DNA from: Spirochaetales bacterium
GTDB lineage: Bacteria > Spirochaetota > Spirochaetia > Sphaerochaetales > Sphaerochaetaceae
Direction of reading: 5' to 3'
Length of the DNA stretch: 8,458 nt
Assembly (NCBI GenBank): GCA_012519125.1
Contig: JAAYQY010000013.1
Span: 1 to 8,458 of the forward strand
Each line of letters begins with the position of its first letter. Within the stretch, counting starts at the first letter, position 1. The notes under the pieces were generated by a model that made no database searches, was not told the DNA's origin, and saw nothing but the letters and a program-made list of their open reading frames with translations. Made by a program: the position numbers and the translations under genes. Of the stretch, positions 6,059 to 8,458 are shown piece by piece.

Positions 6059-7053
6059 GCGAACAGAACCTTTATCACTCAGTACAGATCGGCCCTGTCA
6101 CCGTACCAGGGAATGTATTTCTTGCACCCCTGGCAGGATATACCGATATCCCATTCAGAACCCTTTGCATCGAAAACGGTGCAGACTTCAGCTATACCGA
6201 GATGGTCAGTGCCGAAGGGCTGGCCCGCGAAGGGGAAAAAACCCTCTGTCTGATGGACCGTGCACCGAATGAGAAGCAGTATGCGATCCAGCTCTTCATG
6301 GGCAGTACCGACTCGCTGAAAGAGGCTCTCGAACAGCTGCAACCCTACCATTGTGATGTCATTGACATAAACTGTGGGTGTCCTGTTCCCAAAGTAACCA
6401 AGACTGGAGCTGGTTCGGCAATGATGAAGAACCCGGCCTTGATCACCGAGGTGGTCAGAATCATCACTGACTCCACTGATATCCCTGTTTCCGTCAAATT
6501 CCGTACCGGCTGGGATGAGTCGAGTGAGAATTCTTTGGAATTTGCACAAGCAGCACTGGATGGAGGAGCTTCCATGCTCACCCTCCATGCCAGGACAAGA
6601 AGCAAGGGTTACGCACCCTTTGCTGATTGGTCCAAGCTCACCACACTCAAGCAGTACTGCACCGACCATCACTATCAGGTACCGGTTTTCGGCTCTGGGG
6701 ATCTCTTCAAAGCTGAGGATGCAAAACGGATGCTTGAACAGACCGGCATCGACGGGGTGATGTTCGCACGGGGAGCCATTGGAAACCCCTTTGTCTTCTC
6801 TCAGGCAAAAGCAATCCTATCCGGAGAGGTAATGCCGCAGGTGACTGTTGCCATGCGCCACAAGGCAATTCTGAGGCATCTGGACCTGATGATCGAAACC
6901 TTCGGGGAGAAAACAGCGTGCACCCTCATGCGCAAACATACCTGTTCATACCTCAAGGGAGTGCCCAATACATCCTCGATCAAGCAAGCGGTGGTGCAAG
7001 CCACCAAGGCAGAGCATTACCATGTTGCCCTCAGAGGACTTGTTGACCTGTGA
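6055..7053 (+). CDS. dusB: tRNA-dihydrouridine synthase, DusB/NifR3-like
   Basis: This 332-residue flavoenzyme should use FMN and NADPH to reduce uridines in the tRNA D-loop. The TIM-barrel motifs appear in order: LAPLAGYTDIPFR (23-35), YTEMVSAEGL (47-56), INCGCPVPKV (105-114) with catalytic Cys109, GAGSAMMKNP (118-127), VKFRTGW (147-153), LHARTR (177-182), GSGDLF (213-218) and ARGAIGNPF (238-246). A C-terminal helical part includes the basic LMRKHTCSYLKGVPN. Length and the GAGSA motif favour the DusB group over DusA or DusC, but the tRNA position modified cannot be read from sequence. Most relatives I recall have Asn where GSGD has Ser214. Its ATG overlaps the tatD stop (ATGA), with AAAGGA just upstream inside tatD, indicating translational coupling. 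Confidence 0.94.
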   Translation: MSEQNLYHSVQIGPVTVPGNVFLAPLAGYTDIPFRTLCIENGADFSYTEMVSAEGLAREGEKTLCLMDRAPNEKQYAIQLFMGSTDSLKEALEQLQPYHCDVIDINCGCPVPKVTKTGAGSAMMKNPALITEVVRIITDSTDIPVSVKFRTGWDESSENSLEFAQAALDGGASMLTLHARTRSKGYAPFADWSKLTTLKQYCTDHHYQVPVFGSGDLFKAEDAKRMLEQTGIDGVMFARGAIGNPFVFSQAKAILSGEVMPQVTVAMRHKAILRHLDLMIETFGEKTACTLMRKHTCSYLKGVPNTSSIKQAVVQATKAEHYHVALRGLVDL

Positions 7054-7104
7054 AGCGGTAAAATGGTACGTTTACTGGAGTAATCTGATCGGGAAGGAAG
7101 TGCA

Positions 7105-8361
7105 ATGAGAGTACTAGTATTAGGTTCCGGAGCGAAGGATCATGCCATTGCATGGTGGTTCTCCCAGAGTCGTCTGATCGATGGCCTGTTTGTTGCACCA
7201 GGCAACGTCGGCACCCAATCCATTGCCATCAATCTTGCCATCGACCCCTCTGATCCCAAACAAGTCCATGAGGCCTGTTGTGAACATGCCATCGATTATG
7301 TCTTCGTAGGTACTGAGGCCCCGCTGTTCACTGGGGTGATCGACTACCTCAATGAAAGGGGCATCGACACCTTTGGGGCCCCGAATAGGACCCTGAAGCT
7401 GGAAGGCGACAGAAACTTTTCACGCATGTTCTCCGACCGGCACAACATCCCTACTCCATCACACGTGCTCTTCGAAGATGAGGAGAAGCTTTCCGATTAC
7501 CTCAAACGCCACGAAAAAGAACGCTTTGTCGTGAAGAGCAACGCTATTGCCCCAAGCCGGGTTATGGTAGACTCCTCCGATTATGATACCTTGATGGATT
7601 TTTCCCGTGGACTGCTGGCTACCGGCCCCATCATTCTTGAAGAGCATCTTGCAGGGCTTCCCATTACGGTCACCCTCTTTTTGGATAACAAAGGGTATTT
7701 GATGCTTCCTACCTCCAGTGACTACATGAAGGCTGAGGAGGGAGGGCTTCCCACCGGCGGTATGGGTTCCATCTGCCCAGTACCACTCCAACAGGAAGTG
7801 AAACAAGCCCTGATCGACACCATCATCGAACCTACCCTGTTTGGCCTGAAAGCCGAACGAATGGCTTACAAGGGCGTGCTGACCATCAGCGTCATCATTA
7901 CCAAGCATGGCCCGATACTGGTGGACTACCATGTGCGATTCAATGACCCTGCAGCACAAGCCTTCGTCCCCCTCATCAAAACGGACATCGTTGACATTCT
8001 CAATGCCATGAAGGCAGATACGCTCTCCTCTCTGACCTTGGAAGTATCCAATAAATCGACGGTCGCACTGGTGATTGCCTCCAAGGGGTATCCCCAGGCC
8101 CCAATCATCGGCAAACCGCTGGATCCCATGCCTGCCTCACTGCTGCTCAACACGTTTGAAGGAGCTCCCCGCTATTTCTTCGGTGGTGTGCAGGAGCTTG
8201 AGGGAAAGCTGCTTACCACAGGTGGACGATGTGTTACCGTTGTCGGTGTTGGCTACAACATCATGAACGCAAACAAGAATGCATATCGAGGTGTACCCCA
8301 TGTCAACTTTGAGGGGGCTTGGTACCGAAAGGACATTGGTGATCGTTTCTTCGAAAACTGA
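7105..8361 (+). CDS. purD: PurD homologue (phosphoribosylamine-glycine ligase) with altered active-site motifs
   Basis: PurD makes glycinamide ribonucleotide from phosphoribosylamine, glycine and ATP in purine synthesis. The 418-residue length and domain order fit: N-terminal MRVLVLGSGAKDHA and VAPGNVGT (30-37), VGTEAPL (68-74), an ATP-grasp region at about 100-325 with ILEEHLAG (177-184) and PTGGMG (216-221), and a C-terminal domain with GGRC (373-376) and HVNFEGAWYRKDIG (399-412). Several motifs differ from canonical PurD. GSGGREHA is GSGAKDHA. The glycine-rich loop after the ATP-binding Lys (usually KADGLAAGKGV) is KSNAIAPSRVM at 144-154. The metal-binding EFNCRFGDPE is DYHVRFNDPA at 274-283, replacing both usual ligands (Glu, Asn) by Asp and His. 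The frame is intact, so it is not an obvious pseudogene; it may be a divergent PurD or a paralogue with another role. AAGGA lies 6 nt before the ATG. It follows dus by 51 bp and ends at a terminator. Confidence 0.85.
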   Translation: MRVLVLGSGAKDHAIAWWFSQSRLIDGLFVAPGNVGTQSIAINLAIDPSDPKQVHEACCEHAIDYVFVGTEAPLFTGVIDYLNERGIDTFGAPNRTLKLEGDRNFSRMFSDRHNIPTPSHVLFEDEEKLSDYLKRHEKERFVVKSNAIAPSRVMVDSSDYDTLMDFSRGLLATGPIILEEHLAGLPITVTLFLDNKGYLMLPTSSDYMKAEEGGLPTGGMGSICPVPLQQEVKQALIDTIIEPTLFGLKAERMAYKGVLTISVIITKHGPILVDYHVRFNDPAAQAFVPLIKTDIVDILNAMKADTLSSLTLEVSNKSTVALVIASKGYPQAPIIGKPLDPMPASLLLNTFEGAPRYFFGGVQELEGKLLTTGGRCVTVVGVGYNIMNANKNAYRGVPHVNFEGAWYRKDIGDRFFEN

Positions 8362-8395
8362 TGCGCAGCCAGAAAGGTTTTGCAGATACTCCCAA

Positions 8396-8442
8396 AAAGC
8401 AGTACGATGAGCATGAAGTGCATCGTACTGCTTTGTTTTGTT
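8396..8442 (+). terminator. Rho-independent terminator after purD, possibly bidirectional
   Basis: A perfect 14-bp stem (8396-8409 with 8421-8434) encloses an 11-nt loop and is followed by the T-rich tail GTTTTGTT. On the opposite strand the stem is followed by a run of five T, so it could also stop leftward transcription from a gene beyond the window. It lies 34 bp after the purD stop and closes the tatD-dus-purD unit. Confidence 0.9.
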
Positions 8443-8458
8443 GCCTTGGAGAGATGAA

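Noticed and set aside
7043..7072. Possible separate purD promoter (TTGACC then TACGTT)
   Set aside because: The spacing is 18 bp and the -10 is poor; the 51-bp gap and lack of a terminator fit simple co-transcription with dus.
8448..8458. GGAG followed by ATG at the right edge as the start of a new gene
   Set aside because: Only 2 nt separate GGAG from the ATG, and one further codon is not even complete, so a gene cannot be supported.

Overview
The window looks like an ordinary chromosomal housekeeping region of a bacterium of roughly 50% GC. I infer a spirochaete, most likely Sphaerochaeta-like. The clues are the run rpsT - HU - lnt - cinA (I recall a similar run, followed by rho, in treponemes, but could not check this) and the style of the proteins. 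There is no sign of a phage, IS element, CRISPR array or recently acquired island. Nearly all of the DNA is coding.

Layout. The left 5.1 kb is read leftward: ricT (PSP1 family, 5090-3990), rpsT (ribosomal protein S20, GTG start, 3864-3583), an HU/IHF-family DNA-binding protein (3504-3184), lnt (apolipoprotein N-acyltransferase, TTG start, 3151-1499), cinA (1490-225), and the first 25 codons of another gene (75-1), which may be rho. The right 3.1 kb is read rightward: a TatD-family metal-dependent hydrolase (5276-6058), a DusB-like tRNA dihydrouridine synthase overlapping it by 4 bp (6055-7053), and a purD homologue (7105-8361). That transcript ends at a strong 14-bp stem terminator (8396-8442). 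The two transcription units diverge from a 185-bp region (5091-5275) with a good promoter for tatD, a plausible one for ricT, and a 10-bp inverted repeat spanning both. A second leftward promoter lies just upstream of rpsT.

Function. The left unit mixes translation and nucleoid proteins (S20, HU) with lipoprotein maturation (Lnt) and NAD/pyridine nucleotide repair (CinA). The right unit mixes a TatD nuclease-like enzyme, tRNA modification and purine synthesis. Such mixing is usual for housekeeping operons, and I see no single new system built from these genes.

The most interesting points are deviations within known families: a cysteine-rich insertion in RicT, altered ATP-grasp and metal-binding motifs in the PurD homologue, and an Asp-to-Glu change at a metal-ligand position in TatD. 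The intergenic symmetry elements are weaker leads.
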